DNA of 64,000 nucleotides from the NCBI GenBank assembly GCA_027315045.1, contig DAHUZS010000109.1, positions 1 through 64,000 of the forward strand, in the 5' to 3' direction. This stretch comes from Acidimicrobiaceae bacterium (GTDB lineage: Bacteria > Actinomycetota > Acidimicrobiia > Acidimicrobiales > RAAP-2). The notes beneath the pieces are model-generated. The model saw only the letters and a program-made list of their open reading frames with translations. It was not told the origin of the DNA and ran no database searches. The translations under genes and the position numbers were made by a program. Within the stretch, counting starts at the first letter, position 1. Each line of letters starts with the position of its first letter. This document shows positions 8,539 through 16,026 of this stretch, one piece after another.

Positions 8539-9633
8539 TCAAGTGACGTAAGGAACTGCGACCGGGACGCCCCCGGCGCTGTTCGTTCCGCTGAGCGTGC
8601 CGTAGACCTCGCGGGCGACGTAACGCTTCAGACAGCGCATGATCTCCCGCTTCGACAGCCCCTCTTTCGTCCTCCGCTCGACGTAGTCGCGCGTCGGTTG
8701 ATGCCAGCGGAGCCGGACGAGGACGACGCGATGCAGCGCTGCGTTCGCCTCCCGGTTGCCGCCTCGGTTCAGCCGGTGGCGGATGACCTTGCGCGAGGAC
8801 GCCTCGACCGGCGATGCCCCGCACAGGCTGGAGAAGGCCGCGTCAGAGTGCAGGCGATTGCGATTGTCGCCGGCGATGACGAGGAGCGTCGCCGCCGTCT
8901 CGGTGCCGACAGCGAAGTGCGAGATGAGCTGCGGGGCGGCCCGCTGGACAAGCGTCTCAAGGGCCGCGCCGAGCTCGGCGATCTCTTGCTCGAGTGCCTG
9001 GCAGCGCCGTGCGAGCGATCGGAGGGCGAGCTTGCAAGCAGCGAGAGGATGATCGAGGGAGCCAGGACGGAACGCGGCACAGACCTGCACGAGTCGCTTG
9101 ACCGATCTACGCACCTGAGGGAGGGCCTCTCGCAGCTCCGCCGGCGCCGTCACGATCAGCGCTTTCATCGCGTTGATCGCCTGGGTCCGAGACTTCACGG
9201 CGGTTTTTCGAGCGATGCGCAGCGTCCGGATCATCTCGACGTCGCCGTCACCGGCCTTCGGGATCGCCGAGGCCTCGCCAGAAAGGACAGCGGAGGCCGC
9301 CGCGTCCGCATCCGCGGGATCGGACTTGCCGTTGCGGCGGCGGCGCTGGCGGTTGGGTCGGACAACTTCGAAGACCATCACCTCGTTGGCGAGGAGGAAT
9401 CGGGCGAGCCCTGCGCCGTAGCTTCCGGTGCCCTCGACTCCGAAGGCCTCGAGCTCGCCGAGGCCCTTGGCCCAGGTGAGAAGCTCCCGATAGCCAGCAG
9501 CGGTCGCCGAGACGCTCTTCTCCCCGAGGGGACGACCGAGCTCGTCTTTTGCCTTCGCTACGTGGACGTCTTTGTGGGTGTCGACACCGACAGTGACGCG
9601 AGGGCCAGCCTGCGCGATCGTGGACCTTGCCAT
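8539..9633 (-). CDS. IS110-family transposase (DEDD recombinase)
   Basis: The 364-residue protein starts MARSTIAQAG and has the RuvC-like first acidic motif GVDTHKDVHVAKA (Asp18). The second acidic motif is FGVEGTGSYG (about residue 65), and NGKSDPADADAAA holds the paired aspartates. The C-terminal Tnp domain follows, with SLCGASPVEASSRK and RLNRGGNREAN, including the conserved serine region. IS110 enzymes cut and paste DNA using a RuvC-like site plus a catalytic serine, guided by a bridge RNA encoded in the element. No frameshift or stop interrupts the gene. The stop codon lies about 12 bases from the element end. Confidence 0.92.
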   Translation of the reverse strand: MARSTIAQAGPRVTVGVDTHKDVHVAKAKDELGRPLGEKSVSATAAGYRELLTWAKGLGELEAFGVEGTGSYGAGLARFLLANEVMVFEVVRPNRQRRRRNGKSDPADADAAASAVLSGEASAIPKAGDGDVEMIRTLRIARKTAVKSRTQAINAMKALIVTAPAELREALPQVRRSVKRLVQVCAAFRPGSLDHPLAACKLALRSLARRCQALEQEIAELGAALETLVQRAAPQLISHFAVGTETAATLLVIAGDNRNRLHSDAAFSSLCGASPVEASSRKVIRHRLNRGGNREANAALHRVVLVRLRWHQPTRDYVERRTKEGLSKREIMRCLKRYVAREVYGTLSGTNSAGGVPVAVPYVT

Positions 9634-9860
9634 CGTTCTCCTCTCAAGTTGGTCGATGGCCGGTCGCCGGGCGTGCGGACAGTACTGCGACGGGGCTCTT
9701 GCCAGCCTCCTATCAGGTCACTGCTCGCTCGGTCGGCCGCGCCAAGAACGATGGTCGCGACCCCGGTCGACAGATCAAGGCAAAGGCACGAAGCCGGTAG
9801 CCGTCTGGGTCAGACCGAAGCCGCAACCATCAGCAAGGCACTTATCGTCAAGATGATCGC
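9634..9860 (-). ncRNA. Predicted bridge RNA region in the IS110 left end
   Basis: This 227-base non-coding leader lies between the element's 5' end and its transposase, the position of the bridge RNA in IS110-group elements. Four short stretches match the element's own junctions. Two match the target: 9797-9805 equals host flank 9862-9870, and 9773-9779 is the complement of host flank 8520-8526. Two match the donor: 9706-9713 equals the element end 8526-8533, and 9683-9690 is the complement of 9857-9864. Read on the minus strand the order is left target, right target, left donor, right donor. The RNA ends and fold are not determined here. Confidence 0.6.
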
Positions 9861-9861
9861 A

Positions 9862-10728
9862 GTAGCCGTCGTCGCGGTCGGCCCGGCTCTTGTGGCCGTG
9901 CCGGGCGTCGACATCCACCGTCGAGATCACCCGGGAGGAGGCGACGCCACGGGTGATGGCGACCTCGCCGTCGGTCTCGGTGAGGTCCTGGGCGACGACG
10001 ACACCGAGCAGGTCGGCCGAGGTGGCGAGCTCAACGTCGGCGGTGCCCTCGACGGCTCGAAGGACGGCGGTGGCATCGGCATAGAGCTCGGAGAGCAGCT
10101 CGGAGCGCTCGGCCTCGCTCGACCAGTTGATCTCGGGCTTGGCCCGCTGGTCGTAGTCGGTGCGCCGGAGCGACGAGCGCAGCCCCGATGCTGCCTTCTT
10201 CTCCAGCCGATCGAAGCGGTCGAGGACCTGGCGAGTGGCGCTTTGGATGAGGGTGATCGTGTCCATCGTCACCACGCAGTCGGCGATCCCGGTGGAGTCC
10301 ACCACCCGGCGGTGGCCGAGCACTCCGGCCCGGCGGGCCAGCTCGAGCAGCTGGGTGTTGAAGAACCCGGCCATGCCGGCCCGCACCACCCGGGCTCGGA
10401 ACTCGACCAGGCAGACATGAGGGATCCCCCGGTGCTCGAGGGGCAGGCCGAGGGCGTCCTTCCAGGAGAGATCAAGGCGGCTGCGCCGTTCGGCCTCTCG
10501 GTCCGAGACCCCGTAGAAGAGCTGGGCCAAGAGCAGGGCCGCCAGGACCGAGGGCGGGTGGGAGGGGCGACCCCGCCCCGACGGATAGAGCCGGTCGAAG
10601 TCCTCGTCGGAGAACACCGTCCCGCGCGCCTGTCGCAACGTCGCCAGGAAGCCCTCGTCGTCGAGGAGCTCCTCGCAGATCATGTCGATCGACGTGAAAC
10701 TGGCTTGGAGTTCAGCGGTTCCCCTCAT
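9862..10728 (-). pseudogene. IS1182 transposase, N-terminal part (interrupted)
   Basis: The ATG at 10726-10728 opens a transposase N-terminus. It has the DUF772-like segment PSGRGRPSHPPSVLAALLLA and LFYGVSDREAERR, then DSTGIADCVVTMDT (first catalytic aspartate region) and VISTVDVDARHGHKSR, ending DDGY at 9862 where the IS110 element begins. Together with 7878-8525 it makes one complete IS1182-family transposase of about 505 residues. Reading through the insert adds about 28 meaningless residues to 9775. Confidence 0.85.
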
Positions 10729-10802
10729 GGAGGAAGTTCAGCCGATGCCGCCCCAAATCGCGAGCACTGTCCGGCGCGCTGAGCTGGTTAAACAAAGGAA
10801 TT

Positions 10803-10816
10803 CCGACCAGCCAACT
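10803..10816 (-). repeat. Right terminal inverted repeat of the IS1182 element
   Basis: CCGACCAGCCAACT is the exact reverse complement of 7812-7825 and marks the transposase-proximal end of the element. Confidence 0.85.
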
Positions 10817-11275
10817 GGGCCTCCTCGGGGTGCGCGGCTCGACCCCGGCACCGGGACCGGAGTTCGTCGGTTACGGCGGCCACACCTCCTGAGTTGCCGT
10901 CACCCACCAGGGGGAGGTCCGGACCCAGGTCGCGGACGCCGGGACCGGTCGGCGTGCCGAGCGGTCGACCATCCCGACGCCGACGTCGAGCTGTGGGTGC
11001 CGGCCCAGGGCGACACCGAGGTGATCCTCGGACGGTGGACGGGACCGCCTTACTTGCCGATCACCCCGCCGCAGCTGCGGGGCCGCTGGTGGTTCGGCGC
11101 GCTAGAGGAGGGCACCGACCAACTTGGCGGCTTCGAGGTCCTGGCCCGGGAGATCCCCACAAGGGGGGACGGGTCATCGACGACCGGGAGTCGGACGGCT
11201 TGTCCGCCTTCGCGTACCTGAACGACCACGCCCGACGGTCTCGCCCGGGCGGCACCGGGCCCGGCGCCGAGGGTT
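10817..11275 (+). pseudogene. Decayed MBL-fold hydrolase (main part)
   Basis: Directly after the IS1182 end the plus strand reads LGVRGSTPAPGPEFVGYGG then HTS-stop-VAVTHQGEVRTQVADAGTG. This is the start of an MBL-fold hydrolase of the cyclic-phosphodiesterase type, with an in-frame TGA replacing the usual cysteine codon. A different frame then gives DADVELWVPAQGD, PPYLPITPPQLRGRWWFG and ALEEGTDQLGGFEVLAREIP, and a third gives HKGGRVIDDRESDGLSAFAY. The segment that should carry the HxHxDH zinc motif has been deleted. The gene is dead, by transposon insertion plus later decay. Confidence 0.75.
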
Positions 11276-11287
11276 TCCAGACCCTGA

Positions 11288-12853
11288 TCAGCCGGGGTCG
11301 CTCGCCGGGACGCCGGGCCGGGTTCCCACCCGGTGCTCGTAGCCCGGAAGCGGGGTGCGGTAGAGGCAGCCGTCGCAGTTCATGGTGACCGGCGTCCCCA
11401 ACGTCTCGTCGTAGCGGGACCAGAGCAACGAGACGATGCGCTCGTCGAGCCCCATGTGCCGGCCCAGCGCGACCTCGACGTCGGGGTGGGCGGCGGCCCA
11501 GTCCCGGGCCTGCTCGCCGATCCGCTCGACCAGGAGCCCGGTGCACAAGAAGTACGGCACCACCGCGATCCGTCGGGCGCCGAGCTGCCGGCAGCGCTCG
11601 AGCGCCTCGGCGACCGAGGGCCGGGCCAGCGACACGAAGGCCGGTTCTACGAACCCGAGCGCCGGCGTCGGCCCCGGCCTCCCCGAACGCGCGCCGCCGA
11701 TCGCCAGGCCCCGCCCGTCGGCGAGCAGCCGGGCCGCCTTCGCCAGGTCGCCGTTGGCGTCGGGATCGGTCGAGCCCCTCCCGACCACCACCACGGCGTC
11801 GCCGGGGCCCTCGAGCCACGGAGCAAGGTCGCGACCGGAGAAACGCACCGAGCGGATTCGGTCCTCGACGGTCGCGAGGACGTCGGGATGGAGCCCGAGG
11901 TCCCGTCCGTAGCTGAAGGCCACCGAGGGGTGGCGGAGCCTGGCCCTCGCCAGCGCGGCCGGCCCGTCGTCCTTCAGGTGCCCGGCCCCGAGGAGGAGGA
12001 GGGGGACCGCCACGACCCGGGACGCGCCGGTTTCCACCAGCCGGTCGATAGCGGTGTCCAAGGACGGATCCACGAACTCGATGAACCCGGCCTCCACCGC
12101 CACCCCCGGTCGCCGGTCCCGGAGGGCCACCGCGAAGCGCCCCAGTTCCTCGGCACCTGCGGCCGAGCGAGTGCCGTGTCCGATCAACAGCAGCGCCGGC
12201 GGCCGGGTCGGCGGCGGCACCGTCTTAGCGAGTCGGGAGATCGCGTTCAGCATGGCCGCACCCACGGCCGCACCGCCACGTTCCCCGCGGAGCGTCATGG
12301 CCAGGACGCCGCGGCGCTCCGCCAGCTCCAAGAGGGCCTCCTTGGCCTCGGCGGCACCGACGTAGCCGACCGGGGTCGCGATCACGAGGGCCGGCCGGAG
12401 TGACCCGGCGTCGATCAGGCGGACCACCTCGGCTAGCGCGGTGGGCGCGCAGCCGACGACGAAGACCGCCCCGTCGGGGTGGGCCGCCGCCGCCTTGGCC
12501 ATGGCGGCGGCCGACCGGCTCGGGTACGGTCCGGCTTGGGCCACCTCGCCGAGGGTGCACACCGCGTTGACGCCGGTGATCGCGGCGCGGACCATCTCCA
12601 CGTCGCAGACGACCGGCGCCCCGGCGGCCATGGCGGCCACCCCGGCGATGACCGCCGAGGTAGGCACGCGCAGGTGTGCCACCAGGGCCGGATCAGCCGT
12701 CGCGTGGACCACCCGTGCCGCGACGGCGCGAGGCCCCTCCGGCCACGACGACAGGTCGACCAATTGCTCGAGGAGCCGGTAGCTCTCGGCTTCGATCGGG
12801 TGCACCTCGGGCTCGACCCCTTGGCCGTCGCTCGGCCGGTCGCCGTCGGTCAT
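11288..12853 (-). CDS. cobH: CobH/CbiC-CbiX fusion: precorrin-8X methylmutase plus cobaltochelatase domains
   Basis: The N-terminal domain (about residues 10-220) is precorrin-8X methylmutase, with the catalytic histidine in RVVHATADPA and GCAPTAL. Two CbiX-type sirohydrochlorin chelatase repeats follow. The first has both metal-binding histidine motifs (LLIGHGTR and GAGHLKDD). The second has Arg and Gly in their place (VVGRGSTDPD, LCTGLLVE) and is probably structural. The tail has MNCDGCLYR, the cysteine pair that in long CbiX proteins is linked to an Fe-S cluster. The ATG at 12853 overlaps the ferredoxin stop by 4 bases. The fusion joins an early and a late corrin-ring step in one polypeptide. 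Confidence 0.9.
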   Translation of the reverse strand: MTDGDRPSDGQGVEPEVHPIEAESYRLLEQLVDLSSWPEGPRAVAARVVHATADPALVAHLRVPTSAVIAGVAAMAAGAPVVCDVEMVRAAITGVNAVCTLGEVAQAGPYPSRSAAAMAKAAAAHPDGAVFVVGCAPTALAEVVRLIDAGSLRPALVIATPVGYVGAAEAKEALLELAERRGVLAMTLRGERGGAAVGAAMLNAISRLAKTVPPPTRPPALLLIGHGTRSAAGAEELGRFAVALRDRRPGVAVEAGFIEFVDPSLDTAIDRLVETGASRVVAVPLLLLGAGHLKDDGPAALARARLRHPSVAFSYGRDLGLHPDVLATVEDRIRSVRFSGRDLAPWLEGPGDAVVVVGRGSTDPDANGDLAKAARLLADGRGLAIGGARSGRPGPTPALGFVEPAFVSLARPSVAEALERCRQLGARRIAVVPYFLCTGLLVERIGEQARDWAAAHPDVEVALGRHMGLDERIVSLLWSRYDETLGTPVTMNCDGCLYRTPLPGYEHRVGTRPGVPASDPG

Positions 12854-13041
12854 CGTCCGAGCTCGACGATCGCGTCGCGCGGGCAGACCTCGATGCACGC
12901 CAGACAGCGGGTGCACCGGCGAGCATCGACGCTCGGACGTCCCGGTGCCGGCAGGAGGGCACGTTCGGGACAGGTGACGAGGCACAGCCCGCAGGCCGTG
13001 CAGCTCGCGTTCAGCGCGAGGGGCAGGGCGAAAACGTTCAC
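12850..13041 (-). CDS. Two-cluster 4Fe-4S ferredoxin in the cobalamin operon
   Basis: The 63-residue protein has two classic cluster motifs, CTACGLCLVTCP and CTRCLACIEVCP, as in bacterial 2[4Fe-4S] ferredoxins. The GTG at 13041 was chosen because it gives the normal ferredoxin length; the longer frame to 13122 would overlap cbiG-cobJ. It lies between cbiG-cobJ and cobH-cbiX and overlaps the latter by 4 bases. A redox role in corrin synthesis, such as ring reduction or cobalt reduction, is likely from context, but the partner is not known. Confidence 0.88.
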   Translation of the reverse strand: MNVFALPLALNASCTACGLCLVTCPERALLPAPGRPSVDARRCTRCLACIEVCPRDAIVELGR

Positions 13042-13057
13042 CGCGCCCTCTTCGCGA

Positions 13058-14746
13058 TCACCGGTCGTAGCCCCGCGGGGTGACCATCCGTCCGGCGCGC
13101 AGGTGGGTCGTCGACGAACCAATCACGAGGCACGTGGTCATGTTGACCGCTGCACACTCCAGCTGGCCAAGCGTGGTCACCCACACCCGTTGGTCCGGGC
13201 GGCCGGCGTCGGTGACGACCCCGACCACGGTGTCGGGCCGACGGTGCTCGAGGAGGATCGAGCGTGTCCGCTCCAGTTGCCAGGTCCGGGTCTTCGAGCG
13301 CGGGTTGTAGACCACGACGACCAGGTCGCTCAACGCCGCGGCCCGCACCCGGGACTCGACCAGCCCCCAGGGGGTGAGGAGGTCGGACAGGCTGATGGTG
13401 AGGAAGTCGTGGCCGAGGGGCGCGCCGAGCAGGGCCGCCGCCGACAGGGCGGCGGTCACCCCGGGGACCACGCGCACCTCGACGTCGCGCGCCGTCGCCT
13501 CGTCGAGGAGGTCGAGGGTGGGGGAGGCCATGGCGTAGACCCCGGCGTCACCCGAGCACACGAGGGCGACCCGGGCACCCCGGCCCGCGAGGTCGAGGGC
13601 CAGTCGCGCCCGCTCCACCTCACTTCCGATGGCGAACCGGTGGACCTCCTGGGACGGGGTCAACAGGTCCGAGCACTGCTCGACATAGGCGTCCAGCCCC
13701 ACCACCGCCTGGGCGTGGCGGACCGCGGTCGCGGCCTCGGGGGTGCGTTGGGCGACCGAGCCCGGACCGAGCCCGACGATGTGGAGCGACCCGGCCGGCC
13801 GGGCCCTTCTTGCCACTGCCACGGTGGTCCGACCGACGATGGTCTTGGCTACGACGAGCTCGGCGTCCTCTCCGGCTGCGGCCAGCGCCGCCGCCTCGGC
13901 CACCGAGCGGGTCCCGACCGCCGAGGCCACCACTTCGCTCGGGTTGGGGACGAGCACGGCATCGAGCTCGGCGGCCGGGAAGCTCCGGACCGCGAGGTCG
14001 AAGGCGTCGGCGACCGCACAGATGGCACGGTGGTCCGACCGCCGATCGATCGTGGCGATGCTGGCCAGGGAGCGCTCGGAGAGCCCACCAGCCACGAGGA
14101 CGCCGCGCACCGCGTCGAGCGCGGCGGACTCCGAGGCGTCCGAGGTGGTCCCGAGGCCGACGACGAGCGAGGGCGGGCGCAGGACGACGGTGGCGGCGGC
14201 CGGCTCCCGCGCCCGATCGGTGACGACGACCCGACCGGCCGGAGCCGGATCGGTTGTGCCGAGCAGGGTGCTGATCGGTTCGGGTAGCGGCCAGCCGAGC
14301 TCGTTGTCGAGGGCGACCGGGCGACCGGCGACCAGCGCCGCGGTGACTCCGGCCACATCCCCCTCGGCCCGCAGGTTGGGGAGCAGGTCGAGAGCGGGGA
14401 GGTCGAGCCGGTCGGTCGCCGTCGTCACCACGGCCTGGGCGCCGAGTAGCCGCGCCACCTCGGTGGCCAGCGCGTTGGCACCCGCCCCGTGGCCGCCGAG
14501 AACCGAAACGGCGAAGGTCGCGGCGTCGTCCACGCACACGACCGCGGGATCCGACGCCTTGTCCTTGAGCAGCGGGGCGACGAGCCGGACGGTGGCTCCG
14601 AGGGCAAGCACCACCACGAAGCTCTCGACCGTCTCCCAGCGGGCGGCCAGGACCTTGGCCGGGTCGCCGTGCGCGTGCTCGTAGGGGAGGCGTTCGGCCA
14701 CCCGGCGGCCGGCCTCGGTGACCGAGATGGTGAGGACCCCGCTCAC
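13058..14746 (-). CDS. cbiG-cobJ: CbiG-CobJ fusion: cobalt-precorrin-5A hydrolase and precorrin-3B C17-methyltransferase
   Basis: The first half (about residues 1-310) is CbiG, with VVLALGATVRLVAPLLKDKA, VSVLGGHGAGAN and LVVGLGTTSDAS. CbiG opens the ring and releases the C20 fragment in the oxygen-independent route. The second half (about residues 325-562) is a SAM-dependent CobJ/CbiH methyltransferase, with LHIVGLGPGSVAQRTPEA, VALVCSGDAGVYAMA and VVPGVTAALSAAALLG. The two activities act on neighbouring steps. The GTG at 14746 overlaps the cobL stop by 4 bases; the frame is open further upstream but without homology. Confidence 0.92.
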   Translation of the reverse strand: MSGVLTISVTEAGRRVAERLPYEHAHGDPAKVLAARWETVESFVVVLALGATVRLVAPLLKDKASDPAVVCVDDAATFAVSVLGGHGAGANALATEVARLLGAQAVVTTATDRLDLPALDLLPNLRAEGDVAGVTAALVAGRPVALDNELGWPLPEPISTLLGTTDPAPAGRVVVTDRAREPAAATVVLRPPSLVVGLGTTSDASESAALDAVRGVLVAGGLSERSLASIATIDRRSDHRAICAVADAFDLAVRSFPAAELDAVLVPNPSEVVASAVGTRSVAEAAALAAAGEDAELVVAKTIVGRTTVAVARRARPAGSLHIVGLGPGSVAQRTPEAATAVRHAQAVVGLDAYVEQCSDLLTPSQEVHRFAIGSEVERARLALDLAGRGARVALVCSGDAGVYAMASPTLDLLDEATARDVEVRVVPGVTAALSAAALLGAPLGHDFLTISLSDLLTPWGLVESRVRAAALSDLVVVVYNPRSKTRTWQLERTRSILLEHRRPDTVVGVVTDAGRPDQRVWVTTLGQLECAAVNMTTCLVIGSSTTHLRAGRMVTPRGYDR

Positions 14747-16026
14747 CGGTCGACGTCCTTTCCGGGTCCCCAGGCCACGAAGACCGGGTTGTTGGCGACC
14801 AGTCGCCAGGTGCCGTCGGGCAGTTGCTCGCCCCGATCGGCGCGGATCTGGAGCAGCTGGCCCAGGCGCCGCGCCCCCTGCAGCGCTCGGTCGAGGGAGG
14901 CGAAGGAGGCCACGACGCGGCCACGGGGGGTGAGCCGGCGGAGCACGGCCGAGAGGACCTCGATCCCCCCGCCGCCCACGAAGGCCCGGTCCGGTGGCGG
15001 CAGCTCGTCGAGGGCTCTCGGTGCCCTCCCGGTGATCACGTGGATCCCGACGCCGGCGGCGGCGGCGTTGGTGCCGATCCGCTCGGCCGACTCGGGGTCC
15101 GACTCGATCGCGAACACCGTGAGGCCCGGTGCGACCAGCGCGGACTCGATCGCCACACTGCCGCTCCCCGCGCCCACGTCCCAGAGCACGCCGCTCGTCG
15201 GGAGGCACAGTTTCCCGAGGATCACCGAGCGGGTCTCGGCCTTGGTGATCATGCCCTCGCGGTGCAGGTAGGTCGCATCGGACCGACCCCAGGCGAGCAC
15301 CCGTTCGCCGTCTCCTTCGTCGATGCCGGCCGCCCGCCACCCGGTGAGGGGGAGCCCGCCCGGGCCGAGCAGGACCACGACCGAGAGCGGGTCGAAGCGC
15401 CCCGACGCCAGCTCGAACAAGCTCAGCTCCCGGACCTCTTCATCGGTCGACCCCAGCCGGCTGCACACCGCGGCCAGATCGACCGTGCATCCGGCGTCGA
15501 GCAGGGCCGAGCCGAGGCGCTCGGGCGGATGCTCGGGGGAGGTGAGGTCGGCGACCTTCGCCGAGGTGCGGGCGGCCCGGACCGCCTCGGCGAGCGGCCG
15601 GCCGTGGGCGGAGACGACCGTCGCGTCGTCCCAGGGGATCCCGAGCCGGGCGAAGGCCACGGCCACCGACGAGGCCGCCGGGAGCACGCGGAGCTGGCGC
15701 CGGTCGAGGACGCGGAGCAGCGCGCGCACGATGCCGAAGAACCCCGGGTCGCCCGAGGCCAGCACGCAGATGGGCCCGGCCCGGCCCGACAGCCGGGCCC
15801 GGAGGCGCCCGACGAGCTCGGCGGTGTCGGCCCTGATCTCCAGGGTCTCGACGTCGGACCGGTTGGTCTCGTGCCACCGGGCGAAGAGCGCCAGGTGGCG
15901 TCGTCCCCCGACCACCACCCGTGCTGCCCGCAGCGCCCCGAGCGCGTCGGGGCCGAGGAGCTCGAGCCGATCGTCCGCCAACCCGATCACCGTCAGCACG
16001 TCGAGGTCGGTGGCGTCCTCAGGCAC
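14743..16026 (-). CDS. cobL: Precorrin-6Y C5,15-methyltransferase (CbiE-CbiT fusion)
   Basis: The 427-residue protein joins CbiE (about residues 8-215: LTVIGLADDRLELLG, CVLASGDPGFFGIV, LPAASSVAVAFARLGIPWDD) to CbiT. The CbiT part is a Rossmann methyltransferase with the SAM motif WDVGAGSGSVAIESAL and DRAFVGGGGIEV. Together they methylate C5 and C15 and decarboxylate the acetate side chain of ring C. It sits in an overlapping chain between cbiD and cbiG-cobJ, and the GTG at 16026 overlaps the cbiD stop by 8 bases. Domain order and length are normal for CobL. Confidence 0.93.
   Translation of the reverse strand: MPEDATDLDVLTVIGLADDRLELLGPDALGALRAARVVVGGRRHLALFARWHETNRSDVETLEIRADTAELVGRLRARLSGRAGPICVLASGDPGFFGIVRALLRVLDRRQLRVLPAASSVAVAFARLGIPWDDATVVSAHGRPLAEAVRAARTSAKVADLTSPEHPPERLGSALLDAGCTVDLAAVCSRLGSTDEEVRELSLFELASGRFDPLSVVVLLGPGGLPLTGWRAAGIDEGDGERVLAWGRSDATYLHREGMITKAETRSVILGKLCLPTSGVLWDVGAGSGSVAIESALVAPGLTVFAIESDPESAERIGTNAAAAGVGIHVITGRAPRALDELPPPDRAFVGGGGIEVLSAVLRRLTPRGRVVASFASLDRALQGARRLGQLLQIRADRGEQLPDGTWRLVANNPVFVAWGPGKDVDR

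Larger units (their letters stand above)
8527..9860 (-). mobile_element. IS110-family insertion sequence nested in the IS1182 transposase
   Basis: Aligning the two halves of the IS1182 transposase leaves a single disturbed codon between 9862 and 8525, which fixes this element to about 8527-9860 (1.33 kb). It has one transposase gene, no obvious terminal inverted repeats, a short 3' end (about 12 bases) and a long 5' non-coding end (227 bases). That asymmetry fits the IS110 group rather than the IS1111 group. The element looks intact, so it may be mobile. Its boundaries are uncertain by 1-2 bases. Confidence 0.85.
7812..10816 (-). mobile_element. IS1182-family insertion sequence carrying a nested IS110 element
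   Basis: The outer boundaries are set by a 14-base perfect inverted repeat, AGTTGGCTGGTCGG at 7812-7825 and its complement at 10803-10816. The match extends a few bases further with mismatches on both sides. Inside lies a DDE transposase of the IS1182 type, split into 9862-10728 and 7878-8525 by an IS110-family element. Without the insert the element is about 1.67 kb, a normal size for this family. The exact outermost base and any target duplication are not certain. The element sits within the 5' end of an MBL-fold hydrolase gene. Confidence 0.85.

Noticed and set aside
8383-10782. A 799-codon plus-strand open frame across both transposons
   Set aside because: It runs antisense to the IS1182 and IS110 transposases and across their junctions, which no single real gene would do.
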